The notes beneath the pieces were generated by a model. The model did not search any database. It saw only the letters and a program-made list of their open reading frames with translations, and had not been told where the DNA came from. This document shows, one piece after another, positions 15,598 to 27,018 of a stretch of DNA of 64,000 nucleotides (position 1 is the stretch's first letter; the number at the start of each line of letters is the position of its first letter). The position numbers and the translations under genes are program-made. Source of the stretch: Luteipulveratus halotolerans (GTDB lineage: Bacteria > Actinomycetota > Actinomycetes > Actinomycetales > Dermatophilaceae); contig NZ_LAIR01000002.1 of the NCBI RefSeq assembly GCF_001247745.1, positions 124,001 to 188,000 of the forward strand, in the 5' to 3' direction.

Positions 15598-18054
15598 GTG
15601 ACGCAGACCTCGCAGGCGGCTCTCTACCGCCGATACCGGCCCGAGACGTTCGCCGACGTCATCGGCCAGGAGCACGTGACCGAGCCGCTGATGCAGGCGC
15701 TGCGGTCGGGTCGGGTCAACCACGCCTACCTGTTCAGCGGCCCGCGCGGCTGCGGCAAGACCACGAGCGCGCGCATCCTGGCCCGCTGCCTCAACTGTGA
15801 GCAGGGTCCGACGCCCACGCCGTGCGGTGAGTGCAGCTCGTGCGTCGCGCTCGCGCGCGGTGGCGCCGGCACCGTCGACGTCATCGAGATCGACGCGGCC
15901 AGCCACGGTGGTGTCGACGACGCACGTGACCTGCGCGAGCGGGCGTCGTACGGCCCGGCGCAGAGTCGCTTCAAGATCTACATCATCGACGAGGCGCACA
16001 TGGTGACGCCGCAGGGCTTCAACGCGCTGCTCAAGATCGTCGAGGAGCCGCCCGAGCACGTGAAGTTCGTGTTCGCGACGACCGAGCCCGAGAAGGTCAT
16101 CGGCACGATCCGCTCGCGCACGCACCACTACCCGTTCCGGCTGGTGCCGCCGGGCCTGCTCGCCGACTACATGCAGACGCTGTGCGACGCCGAGGGTGTG
16201 CGGGTCGAGCCCGGCGTGCTGTCGTTCGTCACGCGCGCGGGTGGCGGCTCGGTGCGTGACTCGCTGTCGGTGCTCGACCAGCTGATCGCGGGTTCGGGTG
16301 ACGAGGGCGTGACGTACGCCGGTGCCGCGTCACTGCTCGGCTTCACCGACGGTGAGCTGCTCGACGCCACCGTCGACGCGCTCGCCGCGCGCGACTCCGC
16401 GTCCGTGTTCCGCCAGATCGACAAGGTCATCGAGTCCGGCCACGACCCTCGCCGGTTCATCGAGGACATGCTGGAGCGGCTGCGCGACCTGATCATCGTC
16501 GCGGCCGTGCCCGACGGTGCCGGTCAGGTGCTGCGCGCGGTCCCCGAGGACCAGCTGGAGCGCATGCGCCAGCAGTCCGCGGCGTTCGGCGCGGGTGCGC
16601 TGTCGCGCGCTGCCGACATCGCCAACACCGGCCTCACCGAGATGACCGGGGCCACTGCGCCCCGCCTGCAGCTCGAGCTGATCTGCGCACGCATCCTGCT
16701 GCCTGCCGCGTCCGGCGAGCAGGGCTACGCCGCGCGCCTGGACCGCCTCGAGCGACGCCTCGACATGGGTCAGCTCGGTGGCGGTACGCCGGCCGCCGGG
16801 GCTGCACCGACCGCACCCGCGCCGACGGCACCTGCGCCTGCACCCGCGCCGGCGGCTTCTGCACCCGCCGCCGCGTCGGCGCCGTCCTCGCCCCCGGCAT
16901 CCACGGACCGGCCTGCGGCCGGCGACCGCTCGGAGCAGCCGTCGAAGGACGAGCGGCGCGATGAGGCCCGGCCGACTGCGCCGAGCGGTCAGAGCGCGAG
17001 TCCTGAGCAGCAGCAAGGGGTTTCGGCCCCGGCCGCGCGGGCCGAGGAGCGTCCGGCGGTCGAGCCGGGCGCACCTGAGCCCGCTGCGCCGACCCAGTCC
17101 GCTGCACCGACTCAGCCCCCGTCGGCGGCGCCCGCACCGGTCGCCGGTCCGCCCGGCGCAGTCGACACCGACGCGATCCGTCGTGAGTGGCCCTCGATCC
17201 TCGACCGCATCGCCCAGATCAAGCGGGTGACGTGGGCGCTGGTCTCCCAGAACGCCCAGGTGCTCGACTACGACGGTCAGCGGCTGCTGCTCGGCACGAG
17301 CACGGCCGGGCTGGCCGAGACGTTCCGTCGCGGCCCGCATCCTGACATCGTCCGGCAGGCGCTCAACGCCGCGCTGGGCGTCGATGTCCGGGTCGAGGCG
17401 CAGCCCCACGACGGGCCGCCGCCGCAGGCTCCGCCGCCGCAGGCTCCGCCGCCGTCCGGGCCACCTGCCGCCGACGGTCCGAGCAGCGATGACGCGCCGC
17501 AGCCGCCCTCGGGCGGGGGCGCTTCCCAGCGTTCAGCCGGGCAGGGCGACGCGAGCCACGGTCCCACCGGCGGCGGCGCAGATGCGACCGCGCTCGGAGC
17601 GGCCACGCCGCGCGGTGGCTGGGACTCCGGCCCGGCCGACAGCTGGGGCGCGCCGAGCACGCCCCCGCCGGCGTGGGCCCAAGGCGACCCCGCTCCCGCC
17701 GGTCGAGCCGGTGAGCCCCCCAGGGCGAGCCGTGTCGAGACCAGCGGGACCGCGGACGGCGAGTCTCCCCAGGCGGCACCGGGTTTCGACACGGGCTCGG
17801 CTAGCGCCTCGCCCGGCTCAACCAGCGGTGCGGGCGGCGGCTCGGCCGGCGGTGGGGGCGATGGGCTCACGCCGCGCCAGCGGGCGATGCAGGCGGCTCG
17901 TGCGACGTCGCGCCAGAACGCCGAGCCCGCGGCCCCGGTCGCCGACGACAGCGCGGCCGACCGCAGCGACGAGGACATCGAGGAGTCCGGTGCGGTCGGC
18001 GTACCCGTGATCCAGAGCGTGCTCGGCGGCACCATCATCGCCGAGGGCGAGTAG
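15598..18054 (+). CDS. dnaX: DNA polymerase III subunit gamma/tau
   Basis: The 818-residue clamp-loader ATPase. ALYRRYRPETFADVIGQEHV starts the AAA+ domain. The P-loop GPRGCGKTT is at about 48-56, a Cys-rich zinc module is at about 64-82, IIDEAHM is Walker B, and TIRSRTHHYPFR holds the SRC-type Arg finger region. Residues about 400-520 and 600-780 are long Pro/Ala/Gly linkers around a tau-like middle domain (REWPSILDRIAQIKRVTWALV). Codons at 17700-17825 come from an interspersed repeat element inserted in frame. GTG 15598 gives the family N terminus. Confidence 0.95.
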   Translation: MTQTSQAALYRRYRPETFADVIGQEHVTEPLMQALRSGRVNHAYLFSGPRGCGKTTSARILARCLNCEQGPTPTPCGECSSCVALARGGAGTVDVIEIDAASHGGVDDARDLRERASYGPAQSRFKIYIIDEAHMVTPQGFNALLKIVEEPPEHVKFVFATTEPEKVIGTIRSRTHHYPFRLVPPGLLADYMQTLCDAEGVRVEPGVLSFVTRAGGGSVRDSLSVLDQLIAGSGDEGVTYAGAASLLGFTDGELLDATVDALAARDSASVFRQIDKVIESGHDPRRFIEDMLERLRDLIIVAAVPDGAGQVLRAVPEDQLERMRQQSAAFGAGALSRAADIANTGLTEMTGATAPRLQLELICARILLPAASGEQGYAARLDRLERRLDMGQLGGGTPAAGAAPTAPAPTAPAPAPAPAASAPAAASAPSSPPASTDRPAAGDRSEQPSKDERRDEARPTAPSGQSASPEQQQGVSAPAARAEERPAVEPGAPEPAAPTQSAAPTQPPSAAPAPVAGPPGAVDTDAIRREWPSILDRIAQIKRVTWALVSQNAQVLDYDGQRLLLGTSTAGLAETFRRGPHPDIVRQALNAALGVDVRVEAQPHDGPPPQAPPPQAPPPSGPPAADGPSSDDAPQPPSGGGASQRSAGQGDASHGPTGGGADATALGAATPRGGWDSGPADSWGAPSTPPPAWAQGDPAPAGRAGEPPRASRVETSGTADGESPQAAPGFDTGSASASPGSTSGAGGGSAGGGGDGLTPRQRAMQAARATSRQNAEPAAPVADDSAADRSDEDIEESGAVGVPVIQSVLGGTIIAEGE
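17700..17825 (-). repeat. Interspersed repeat copy inside dnaX
   Basis: 126 bp (42 codons) matching the reverse complement of 10439-10567 through both arms and the unique centre. It lies in the low-complexity C-terminal linker, and its length keeps the reading frame. Confidence 0.8.
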
Positions 18055-18072
18055 CCGTCGGCCCGGCCGCAC

Positions 18073-18078
18073 TAAGGT
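18073..18078 (+). promoter_or_regulatory. Leaderless -10 box of plsC-like gene
   Basis: TAAGGT, 7 nt before the ATG at 18086. Confidence 0.45.
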
Positions 18079-18085
18079 TGGCTCG

Positions 18086-18754
18086 ATGCTCTATCTCACG
18101 TCGCGCATGGTCGTGGCGCCGGCGCTGCGAGCCGTGTTCCGCCCGACGGTCGAGGGCGCCCACCACGTGCCGCGCACCGGCGGCGTGATCCTGGCCAGCA
18201 ACCACCTGTCGTTCATCGACAGCATCGTGATCCCGATGGTCGCGCCGCGGCAGGTGCACTTCCTGGCGAAGGCCTCCTACTTCACCGGCACCGGGCTCAA
18301 GGGCGCGGCGCTGCGGGTCTGGATGACGTCGATGGGCATGATCCCGGTCGAGCGCGACGACAAGCGGGCGGCCGCCAAGTCGCTCGAGATCGCGCTCGAC
18401 GTGCTCCAGCGCGGTGGGGCGTTCGGCATCTACCCCGAGGGGACCCGGTCGCGCGACGGCCGTCTCTACCGTGGCCGCACCGGCGTGGCGCACCTCGCGC
18501 TCGAGACCGGAGCACCCGTCGTACCCGTGGGCCTGGCGGGCACGCCCGACATCCAGCCGATCGGGTCCAACCGGCCCCGCATCGCGCACGCGACGATCCG
18601 GTTCGGTGAGCCGCTGAGGTTCGCCGAGCGGTACGCCGACGTGCCGGCCGGCAAGGCGCGTCGCCAGGTCACCGACGAGATCATGGACGCCATCCACGGG
18701 CTGACCGGCCAGGAGCTCGCGGGCGACTACAACGAGCACCCGCCGACGAGCTGA
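18086..18754 (+). CDS. plsC: 1-acyl-sn-glycerol-3-phosphate acyltransferase
   Basis: A 222-residue membrane-associated acyltransferase that makes phosphatidic acid. The catalytic NHLSFID (HX4D) is near residue 38, FYPEGTRSRDG-type block (YPEGTRSRDG) near 116, and PVVPVGLAGTPDIQPIG near 145. These are the four conserved AGPAT blocks in order. It lies between dnaX and recR but has its own -10 box. Actinomycetes hold several paralogues, so the acyl acceptor may differ. Confidence 0.88.
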   Translation: MLYLTSRMVVAPALRAVFRPTVEGAHHVPRTGGVILASNHLSFIDSIVIPMVAPRQVHFLAKASYFTGTGLKGAALRVWMTSMGMIPVERDDKRAAAKSLEIALDVLQRGGAFGIYPEGTRSRDGRLYRGRTGVAHLALETGAPVVPVGLAGTPDIQPIGSNRPRIAHATIRFGEPLRFAERYADVPAGKARRQVTDEIMDAIHGLTGQELAGDYNEHPPTS

Positions 18755-18793
18755 CCAGCCGCCCGCCGGGTGGGCCTCGCCCGTGCTGGGCAG

Positions 18794-18799
18794 TACGCT
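18794..18799 (+). promoter_or_regulatory. Leaderless -10 box of recR
   Basis: TACGCT, 6 nt before the GTG at 18806. Confidence 0.45.
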
Positions 18800-18805
18800 C
18801 GCCGG

Positions 18806-19405
18806 GTGTACGAAGGCGTGGTCCAGGACCTGATCGACGAGCTCGGCCGGTTGCCCGGCATCGGGCCCAAGTCTGCCCAGCGCATCGCCTTCCACCTGCT
18901 GCAGGCCGACCCTGCGGACGTGCAACGGCTCACCGAGGTGCTGACCGTCGTCCGCGAGAAGGTGCGGTTCTGCGAGACGTGCTTCAACGTCGCCGAGAGC
19001 GAGCAGTGCAAGATCTGCCTCGACCCGCGCCGCGACAGCACCCAGATCTGCGTCGTCGAGGACCCCAAGGACGTCATCGCCCTCGAACGCACCCGTGAGT
19101 TCCGTGGCCGCTACCACGTGCTCGGTGGGGCGATCAGCCCGATCGACGGCGTCGGCCCGGACGACCTGCGCATCACCGAGCTGATGCGTCGCCTGACCGG
19201 CAGCGAGATCGCCGAGATCATCATCGCGACCAACCCCAACCTCACGGGCGAGGCCACTGCGGCCTACCTCGCCCGCCTGCTGAAGTCGATGGGCCTGAAG
19301 GTCACGCGTCTGGCGTCCGGCCTGCCCGTCGGCGGTGACCTCGAGTACGCCGACGAGGTCACCCTGGGCCGCGCGTTCGAGGGACGGAGACTGCTCGATG
19401 CCTGA
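18806..19405 (+). CDS. recR: Recombination mediator RecR
   Basis: The 199-residue RecR acts with RecF/RecO to load RecA on gapped DNA. It shows the helix-hairpin-helix LGRLPGIGPKSAQRIAF (about 12-28), the Cys4 zinc finger CETCFN--ESEQCKIC (about 54-69) and a Toprim domain starting ICVVEDPKD. The GTG at 18806 gives the family start VYEGVVQDLIDELGRLPG. It overlaps the next gene by 8 nt. Confidence 0.95.
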   Translation: MYEGVVQDLIDELGRLPGIGPKSAQRIAFHLLQADPADVQRLTEVLTVVREKVRFCETCFNVAESEQCKICLDPRRDSTQICVVEDPKDVIALERTREFRGRYHVLGGAISPIDGVGPDDLRITELMRRLTGSEIAEIIIATNPNLTGEATAAYLARLLKSMGLKVTRLASGLPVGGDLEYADEVTLGRAFEGRRLLDA

Positions 19406-20000
19406 CACGACACCGCAGCCGGAGCCGGCCGCACCCGGCCCGCCCGAGCACAGCGACCTCGCGACCCTGGCCCGCGACACGGCCACCGACGTCCGCGACT
19501 TCACGGGAGCGGTCCGCCAGATCGCCTCCGGCGTCGCGCCCGAGGCCGCGATCCCGTTGCTGCTGCTGGTGATCAGCCAGCTGCAGGTCACCGGTGCCCG
19601 ACTCGGCGCGATCCAGGACGTGCTGCCCGACGAGCGCTTCGAGCCCGACCCGGGTCCCGAGTCCGACCACGACGCCCTGCGTACGTCGCTGGCCAACGTG
19701 CTCGAGGGCATCGACGACTACGCCGACGTGGTCGACCCGCTCACGTCGGTCGAGCTCGGCCGCGGTGCGCTCAGCGACGACCTGGCCGGTGTGGTGGCCT
19801 CGCTCGAGCACGGCCTGGCCCACTACGACCGCGGCCGCCCTGTCGAGGCCATGTGGTGGTGGCAGTTCAGCTATCTGTCCGAGTGGGGCGTGCGGGCGAG
19901 CGCTGCCCTGCGCGTGCTGCTCACGATCCTCGGTCACCTGCGGCTCGACGCCGACGAGGAGACCGTCGCCGACGCGGAGTTCGACGCGCTCCACCCGTGA
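19398..20000 (+). CDS. DUF5063-like protein downstream of recR
   Basis: A 200-residue acidic cytosolic protein starting MPDTTPQPEPAAPGPPE, with a Leu-rich helix PLLLLVISQLQVTGARLGAIQDVLP and the conserved block EAMWWWQFSYLSEWGVRASAALRVL. This recR-linked gene recurs in actinomycetes and corresponds, as I recall, to DUF5063. Its function is unknown. It overlaps recR and should be cotranscribed with it. Confidence 0.75.
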   Translation: MPDTTPQPEPAAPGPPEHSDLATLARDTATDVRDFTGAVRQIASGVAPEAAIPLLLLVISQLQVTGARLGAIQDVLPDERFEPDPGPESDHDALRTSLANVLEGIDDYADVVDPLTSVELGRGALSDDLAGVVASLEHGLAHYDRGRPVEAMWWWQFSYLSEWGVRASAALRVLLTILGHLRLDADEETVADAEFDALHP

Positions 20001-20107
20001 GCGCGCGGTCGGCGTACGGTCACGGAGTGAACGCCGATCGGCGCGCCGTGTGAACGTCTGGCTCGTCCCGATATATGGGCCGCCGGTCTCGCGATCCGAA
20101 CGGCCCG

Positions 20108-20113
20108 TAAACT
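20108..20113 (+). promoter_or_regulatory. Candidate -10 box of lysC
   Basis: TAAACT about 43 nt upstream of the lysC start, which has its own GGAGG site at 20142-20146. A leadered transcript is inferred. Confidence 0.35.
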
Positions 20114-20155
20114 GAGCCCCTCCGTCTGACTCAAAACGTCCGGAGGAAACAACCA

Positions 20156-22461
<2,306 letters not shown>

Positions 22462-22467
22462 TCCGTC

Positions 22468-23553
22468 ATGGCCATCCGTCCCTCTCTCGCCGTCGTCGGT
22501 GCCACCGGCGCCGTCGGGTCGACCGCCCTGCAGATGCTGTCCACACGCGTGGACGTGTGGGGTGAGGTCCGGCTCGTCGGCGCCGACCGCGACGTCGGCC
22601 AGGTCGAGACCGTCCGCGGCCAGCGCGTCACGGTCGAGCCCCTGACCGAAGAGCTGTTCGCCGATGTCGACGTCGCGCTGTTCGCGGTGCCCGACACGGT
22701 GTCGACGACGTGGGCGCCGGTTGCTGCCGCGCACGGCACGGTGGTCATCGACTGCTCCGGTGCGTTCCGGCAGGACCCCGACGTGCCGCTCGTGCTGCCC
22801 GAGGTCAACCCGGCCCAGGTACGCAAGCGACCGCGAGGCATCATCACCAGCCCCAACGCGACGACCACGTCGGTGCTGACCGCGTTGTCGCCGCTGCACC
22901 ACGGCTGGGGGCTGTCCGAGCTGGTCGTCACGTCGTTCCAGGCGGTGTCCGGCATCGGCCGCGCCGGCGTACAACGTCTGTACGACGAGGTCGGCACGCT
23001 CGCCGGCAACCGTCGCGTCGGACAGGTGCCTGGTGACGTACGCCGCGCCGTGTCCGACCTGCCCGAGATCTCGCCGTTCATGGGTCCGATCGCCTACAAC
23101 GTCGTGCCGTTCGCCGGCCGCCTGATGGACGGCGGCTGGACCTCCGAGGAGGTACGCCTGCGCGACGAGTCTCGCAAGATCCTCGGAGTGCCCAAGCTCA
23201 AGGTGTCGGCCACCTGCGTCCGCGTGCCGGTCGTGTCGGTGCACTCGCTGTCGGTGCACGCGACGTTCGCTTCCGAGATCTCGGTCGACGCCGCGCGTCA
23301 GGCGCTCATCGAGGGCCCCAACTACGTTGTCGTGCTTGATGATCCGGCGTCGGGGGAGTTCCCCAACCCTGCCGACGTCGTGGGCTCGGACCCGACGTTC
23401 GTGGGCCGTATCCGGCAGTCGCCCGACTTCCCGCGCTCGCTCGAGCTGTTCGTGTGCAGCGACAACCTGCGCAAGGGCGCGGCCCTCAACATGGTCCAGC
23501 TCGCCGAGCTGGTCGCTGTCGAGCTGGGCGCCGTCATCCCCGAGGACGACTGA
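22468..23553 (+). CDS. Asd paralogue lacking the catalytic cysteine (USG-1-like)
   Basis: A 361-residue homologue of the gene just upstream, with the same fold signatures: VVGATGAVGSTAL, IDCSGAFRQDPDVPLVLPEVNP, SFQAVSGIGRAGVQRL and VRVPVVSVHSLSVH. At residue 131, exactly where Asd has its nucleophilic Cys, the sequence is SPNATT, so Cys is Ala. Normal dehydrogenase activity should be lost. E. coli Usg is a known Asd homologue without this activity. A structural or regulatory role with Asd or LysC is an inference. The start ATG 22468 lies 6 nt after asd. Confidence 0.87.
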   Translation: MAIRPSLAVVGATGAVGSTALQMLSTRVDVWGEVRLVGADRDVGQVETVRGQRVTVEPLTEELFADVDVALFAVPDTVSTTWAPVAAAHGTVVIDCSGAFRQDPDVPLVLPEVNPAQVRKRPRGIITSPNATTTSVLTALSPLHHGWGLSELVVTSFQAVSGIGRAGVQRLYDEVGTLAGNRRVGQVPGDVRRAVSDLPEISPFMGPIAYNVVPFAGRLMDGGWTSEEVRLRDESRKILGVPKLKVSATCVRVPVVSVHSLSVHATFASEISVDAARQALIEGPNYVVVLDDPASGEFPNPADVVGSDPTFVGRIRQSPDFPRSLELFVCSDNLRKGAALNMVQLAELVAVELGAVIPEDD

Positions 23554-23567
23554 ACGCCGTTCCTTCG

Positions 23568-23613
23568 TGTGGCCGCAGCGTGAGCCCGGCCTCACCCTGT
23601 GACCACGCGAACG
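23568..23613. repeat. 46-bp direct repeat, copy A
   Basis: Matches 24626-24671 with one mismatch. Inside it GTGAG/CTCAC and GTGG.C/G.CCAC arms nest around CCCGG, so it can fold as a hairpin. It follows the asd paralogue and precedes the DUF559-type gene. Confidence 0.9.
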
Positions 23614-23667
23614 GACCGTCCACAGGTCCGCTGCGCTCGAGCGTGTGATGCGACCACACTGCGGCCC

Positions 23668-24600
23668 ATGGAACAGCCGGCCAAGAACGCGCGTCGACGG
23701 GCGTGGCGCGCTCATGTCACCGCCGAGGTCGCCCATGGCCAGGACGGCGTGGTGTCGCGGGCCCAGCTGCGCGGGCTCGGCGTCACTCGCTGGGACCTGC
23801 GCGAAGAGGTCGCTGCGGGACGCTGGTCGATGGCCGGTTCGCAGTCGGTCGTCCTCCGGCCCGGAGGAGACCTCGCCGAGCGGTGGCGGGCGATCTTCGA
23901 GGTGGGCTCAGGTGCTCGACTCGACGGTGTGACGGCGTTGCTCCATGCCGGGCTCAGCGGTTGGGAGCACACCACGATCGACGTCTCGGTTCCTCACGGC
24001 ACGAGAGTGCGGCGCATCGACGGCGTCACGATCCATGCGCTGTCACGGCTGGAGCCCTCGGTGTCTGCAGGGCTGCCGCGTGCCCGCCCTGCACCGGCCG
24101 CGCTCCGCGCCGCCTCGTGGGCGCGCTCCGAGCGTCAGGCGGCGACTCTGATCGCGATGACTGCTCAGCAACGCCTGGCCTCACGCTCCCAGCTGCTCGC
24201 AGCATGGGAGGCGCTCGGCCGGTGCAGGCGCCGCAGCTTCATCGGCACGGTCGTGCGAGACGTGTGCGCCGGTGCTCAGTCGCTCGGCGAGCTCGACTTC
24301 GCGGCGCTGTGCCGTCGTTATCGCCTGCCCACTCCCGAAAGGCAGGTCGTGGTCGAGGCCGCCGGCAGCAGGTATTACCTCGACGTGCGATGGCGGGATC
24401 ACTCCCTCGTCGTCGAGGTCGACGGCGCGCACCACACCCTCGGGATGTCGGTCGTCGATGACGCTCTGAGGCAGAACGTCGTGATGCTCGGCGGCGATCG
24501 TGTCCTGCGAATCCCGGTGCTGGGCCTACGAGTTCAGGAGGCGGAGTTCATGGCCCAGGTCGCCGCCGGACTCGGGATGGACGCGCGACGCGTGGCATGA
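23668..24600 (+). CDS. AbiEi-like N-terminus plus DUF559 endonuclease-fold protein
   Basis: A 310-residue protein. The N-terminal part (VSRAQLRGLGVTRWDLREEVAAGRW) resembles the winged-helix domain of AbiEi-type antitoxins. The C-terminal part (LPTPERQVVVEAAGSRYYLDVRWRDHSLVVEVDGAHH) resembles the DUF559/Vsr-like restriction-endonuclease fold, with D and E-V-D in the usual positions. Such fusions are multi-copy in actinomycetes and have no settled function. A direct repeat on both sides suggests the gene and one repeat entered as a unit. Confidence 0.75.
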   Translation: MEQPAKNARRRAWRAHVTAEVAHGQDGVVSRAQLRGLGVTRWDLREEVAAGRWSMAGSQSVVLRPGGDLAERWRAIFEVGSGARLDGVTALLHAGLSGWEHTTIDVSVPHGTRVRRIDGVTIHALSRLEPSVSAGLPRARPAPAALRAASWARSERQAATLIAMTAQQRLASRSQLLAAWEALGRCRRRSFIGTVVRDVCAGAQSLGELDFAALCRRYRLPTPERQVVVEAAGSRYYLDVRWRDHSLVVEVDGAHHTLGMSVVDDALRQNVVMLGGDRVLRIPVLGLRVQEAEFMAQVAAGLGMDARRVA

Positions 24601-24625
24601 CCAGCTCACGTCGCGCGCCCGCTCA

Positions 24626-24671
24626 TGTGGTCGCAGCGTGAGCCCGGCCTCACCCTGTGACCACGCGAACG
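24626..24671. repeat. 46-bp direct repeat, copy B
   Basis: The second copy of the repeat at 23568-23613, 25 bp after the stop of the DUF559-type gene. Confidence 0.9.
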
Positions 24672-24674
24672 CAG

Positions 24675-24708
24675 CGGTGCCCGCCCCGGCGAACCGGGAC
24701 GGGCACCG
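24675..24708. terminator. Hairpin terminator between convergent genes
   Basis: A 15-bp stem with one mismatch (24675-24689 with 24694-24708) closed by a CGAA loop. It lies between the DUF559-type gene and the end of the metalloprotease. Confidence 0.65.
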
Positions 24709-24723
24709 TCGTACAGGACCTGA

Positions 24724-27018
24724 CTACGGGTTGGTCACCGAGATGGTGAGGTCGTCGCCGGCGTCACCGGTGACGGTCACCTTGGTGCCGTGGCCCGCGA
24801 CCTTCACACTGCCCTGCGGGTTGGCCGTGCTGTAGTACGCGTTCGGGTCGGTGTCGTCGAACGTCGCGATACCCGCCGAGGCAGGTGCGCAGGCGGCCTT
24901 CGTGGCGACCGTCTGGTTGCCACCCTTGCCCTGCAGGACCTCCTTGTGCAGGCAGGTCGCGTCGGTCGACTCCAGGCCGAACGTCGCGTCGAACGGCTGG
25001 CGGCGGTTGCTCGGCCGGGTGCCGTCGTCGTACGTGAACGGCTGCGGCCGCGCGTCGACGACCATCGCCGAGCCGCCACCGGGGTGGGAGCTGACGTTGT
25101 TGTCGGCGAAGGCGCGGTCGACGTACCAGACGAGCATGCCGTTCTGGAAGGAGAAGAACTCCACCCAGTCGGGCGCCGTGATGCCCTTGCTGAACTGGTA
25201 CGGGCCGGTTGCCAGGGTGGCGTCGTAGCCGACGTACTCGCGGTTCTCGACGAGGTAGAAGTTCTCGTACGACCCGGTCTCGGTGCCGGTCGAGATCTTC
25301 CAGGGGCCCTCAGCGGTCCACTCGCCCGTGCCGTTCTCGACGTCGTCGGTGGCGAGCGTGGTGCCGCCGCTCTTGATGACGATGTCGTCGAGGAACGCGC
25401 CCGCGAGGTGGACGCCGCCGTCGGTGTCGTAGCGCAGACGGAACAGCGACGGCTGCCCGCCGGCGGCGTACGACCAGCGCAGCGTCGTCCACTTGCCCGA
25501 CGAGTCACCGTCGACCGGGCTGCCGGCGCGCTGCCAGGTCTTGCCGCCGTCGACGGAGTACTCGCCGTAGAGGTAGTCGTAGCCCGCCTCGATGTCGTAC
25601 CAGGCGCTGGCCTGGACCGTCACGCGCGAGGTCGCCGGCACCGCACGGGTGAGCGAGGCGTTGAGGTCGTCGGCGCTGCCGGTCCACCAGGCGTGCGTGC
25701 CCGACGTCGGCGTGGTCTACGGGGTGGACACGGTCTTGGCGGGCAGGTTGACCCGCACGGCCTGGTCCTTGCCGTCGACGTGCAGCTGGGAGGGGTTGAG
25801 GGTGTACGAGCCCGACGAGCCGGTGTCGACCGTCGAGTAGTCGAGCCAGCCGAGGAACATCTTCTCCTCAGCACCCATCAGGCCCGGCGTCGTACCGATG
25901 CCCTCGCCCGCCGCGGCGCCGTGGCCGAGCCAGGAGCCCGAGCTCATGAGCGTCCAGAACGCGGTGCTGTTCTCGCCGCCGTCGGTGTCGTAGAAGTCGG
26001 GCAGACCCAGGTCGTGGCCGAACTCGTGAGCGAACACGCCGAGCCCGCCGTTCTCCGGCTCGGTGGTGTAGTCGCCGAGCCAGTACTTCGACTGGCCGAT
26101 GCGGGCACCGCCGGAGAGGTTGCTGGCGCCGCCGACCGACGGGCCGGTCGCGCCGTGGTCGGTGTCGTTGACGTACCAGCGGTGCGACCAGATGGCGTCC
26201 TCGCCCTGGGCGCCGCCGCCGGCGTCCTCACCCTGGCCGGGCGTGCACCGCCTGGAAGTGGTCGATGTAGCCGTCGGGCTCGTCGAAGTTGCCGTCCTTG
26301 TCGAAGTCGTAGCGGTCCCAGACGTCGAACTGGGAGAGGTACTGGTCGATCTCGGCGGGCGTCTTGCCGGCGGCGATCTGCCCGTTGTACCAAGCGGTGC
26401 CGCTGTCCTCGATGAAGTCCCAGGAGCCGCCGAAGTCCTCACGAGCGTTGTCGCCGTAGTAGGACTCGTTGTAGGGGACCTGCACCCAGTCCTCGACGGT
26501 GTTGGTCACGGAGTACTGACCGTTGGACAGCTTCTCGTAGTAGTCCTTCATCGAGTCGCCGGAACCGTTGAAGAGGTTCTCGTAGTAGCCCTTGGAGTAG
26601 TCGGCCGTCCACGTCGTGGAGTTGTCGGTGGTCCGGTCGGGCTGCGGGATCTGGTTGTGCCTGGGGCCGGGCGCGCTGCCGTACTTCTTCACGCTCTGGT
26701 CGCCGAACTCGGCGAGGATCGTGAAGATCTTGTCGGACTTGGTCGTCTCGGTCTCGACGAACTTGCCGTCGGCGAGCTGGACGACGCCCTGCCCGTTGGC
26801 CTTGGCCTTGCCCTGAGCGACCAGGTCGATCGCGCTCTTGCGCATCGCGGTCTGCTGCTTGGCGAGTCGACCTGGGCGGTTGTCCGGGCGGTGCGACTGC
26901 GCGGCGACGTTGTCGGTGCTGTCGGTCGGTGCCGGACTGCGGTCGCCGGGGCCGGTGCGGTGGCCACGACGGTCGCGAGTGCTGAGCCGACGACAACGCC
27001 CATGGTGAGACGTCTCAT
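24724..27018 (-). pseudogene. Secreted M6-type metalloprotease, two frameshifts and one stop
   Basis: An immune-inhibitor-A-like protease of about 760 codons. The signal peptide starts at 27018 (MRRLTMGVVVGSALATVVAT). Near 26940 the frame shifts to the one holding SPAPTDSTDNVAAQS...DEPDGYIDHFQAVHA. It shifts back at a G3 run (26239-26241). The zinc site HEFGHDLGLPDFYD follows. A TAG at 25717-25719 then interrupts an otherwise continuous frame (KTVSTP-stop-TTPTSGTHAWW). The remaining C-terminal domains run to 24724. The first and third segments share one frame, so two opposite 1-nt errors and one substitution explain everything. It may be a true pseudogene or a sequencing problem. Confidence 0.8.
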
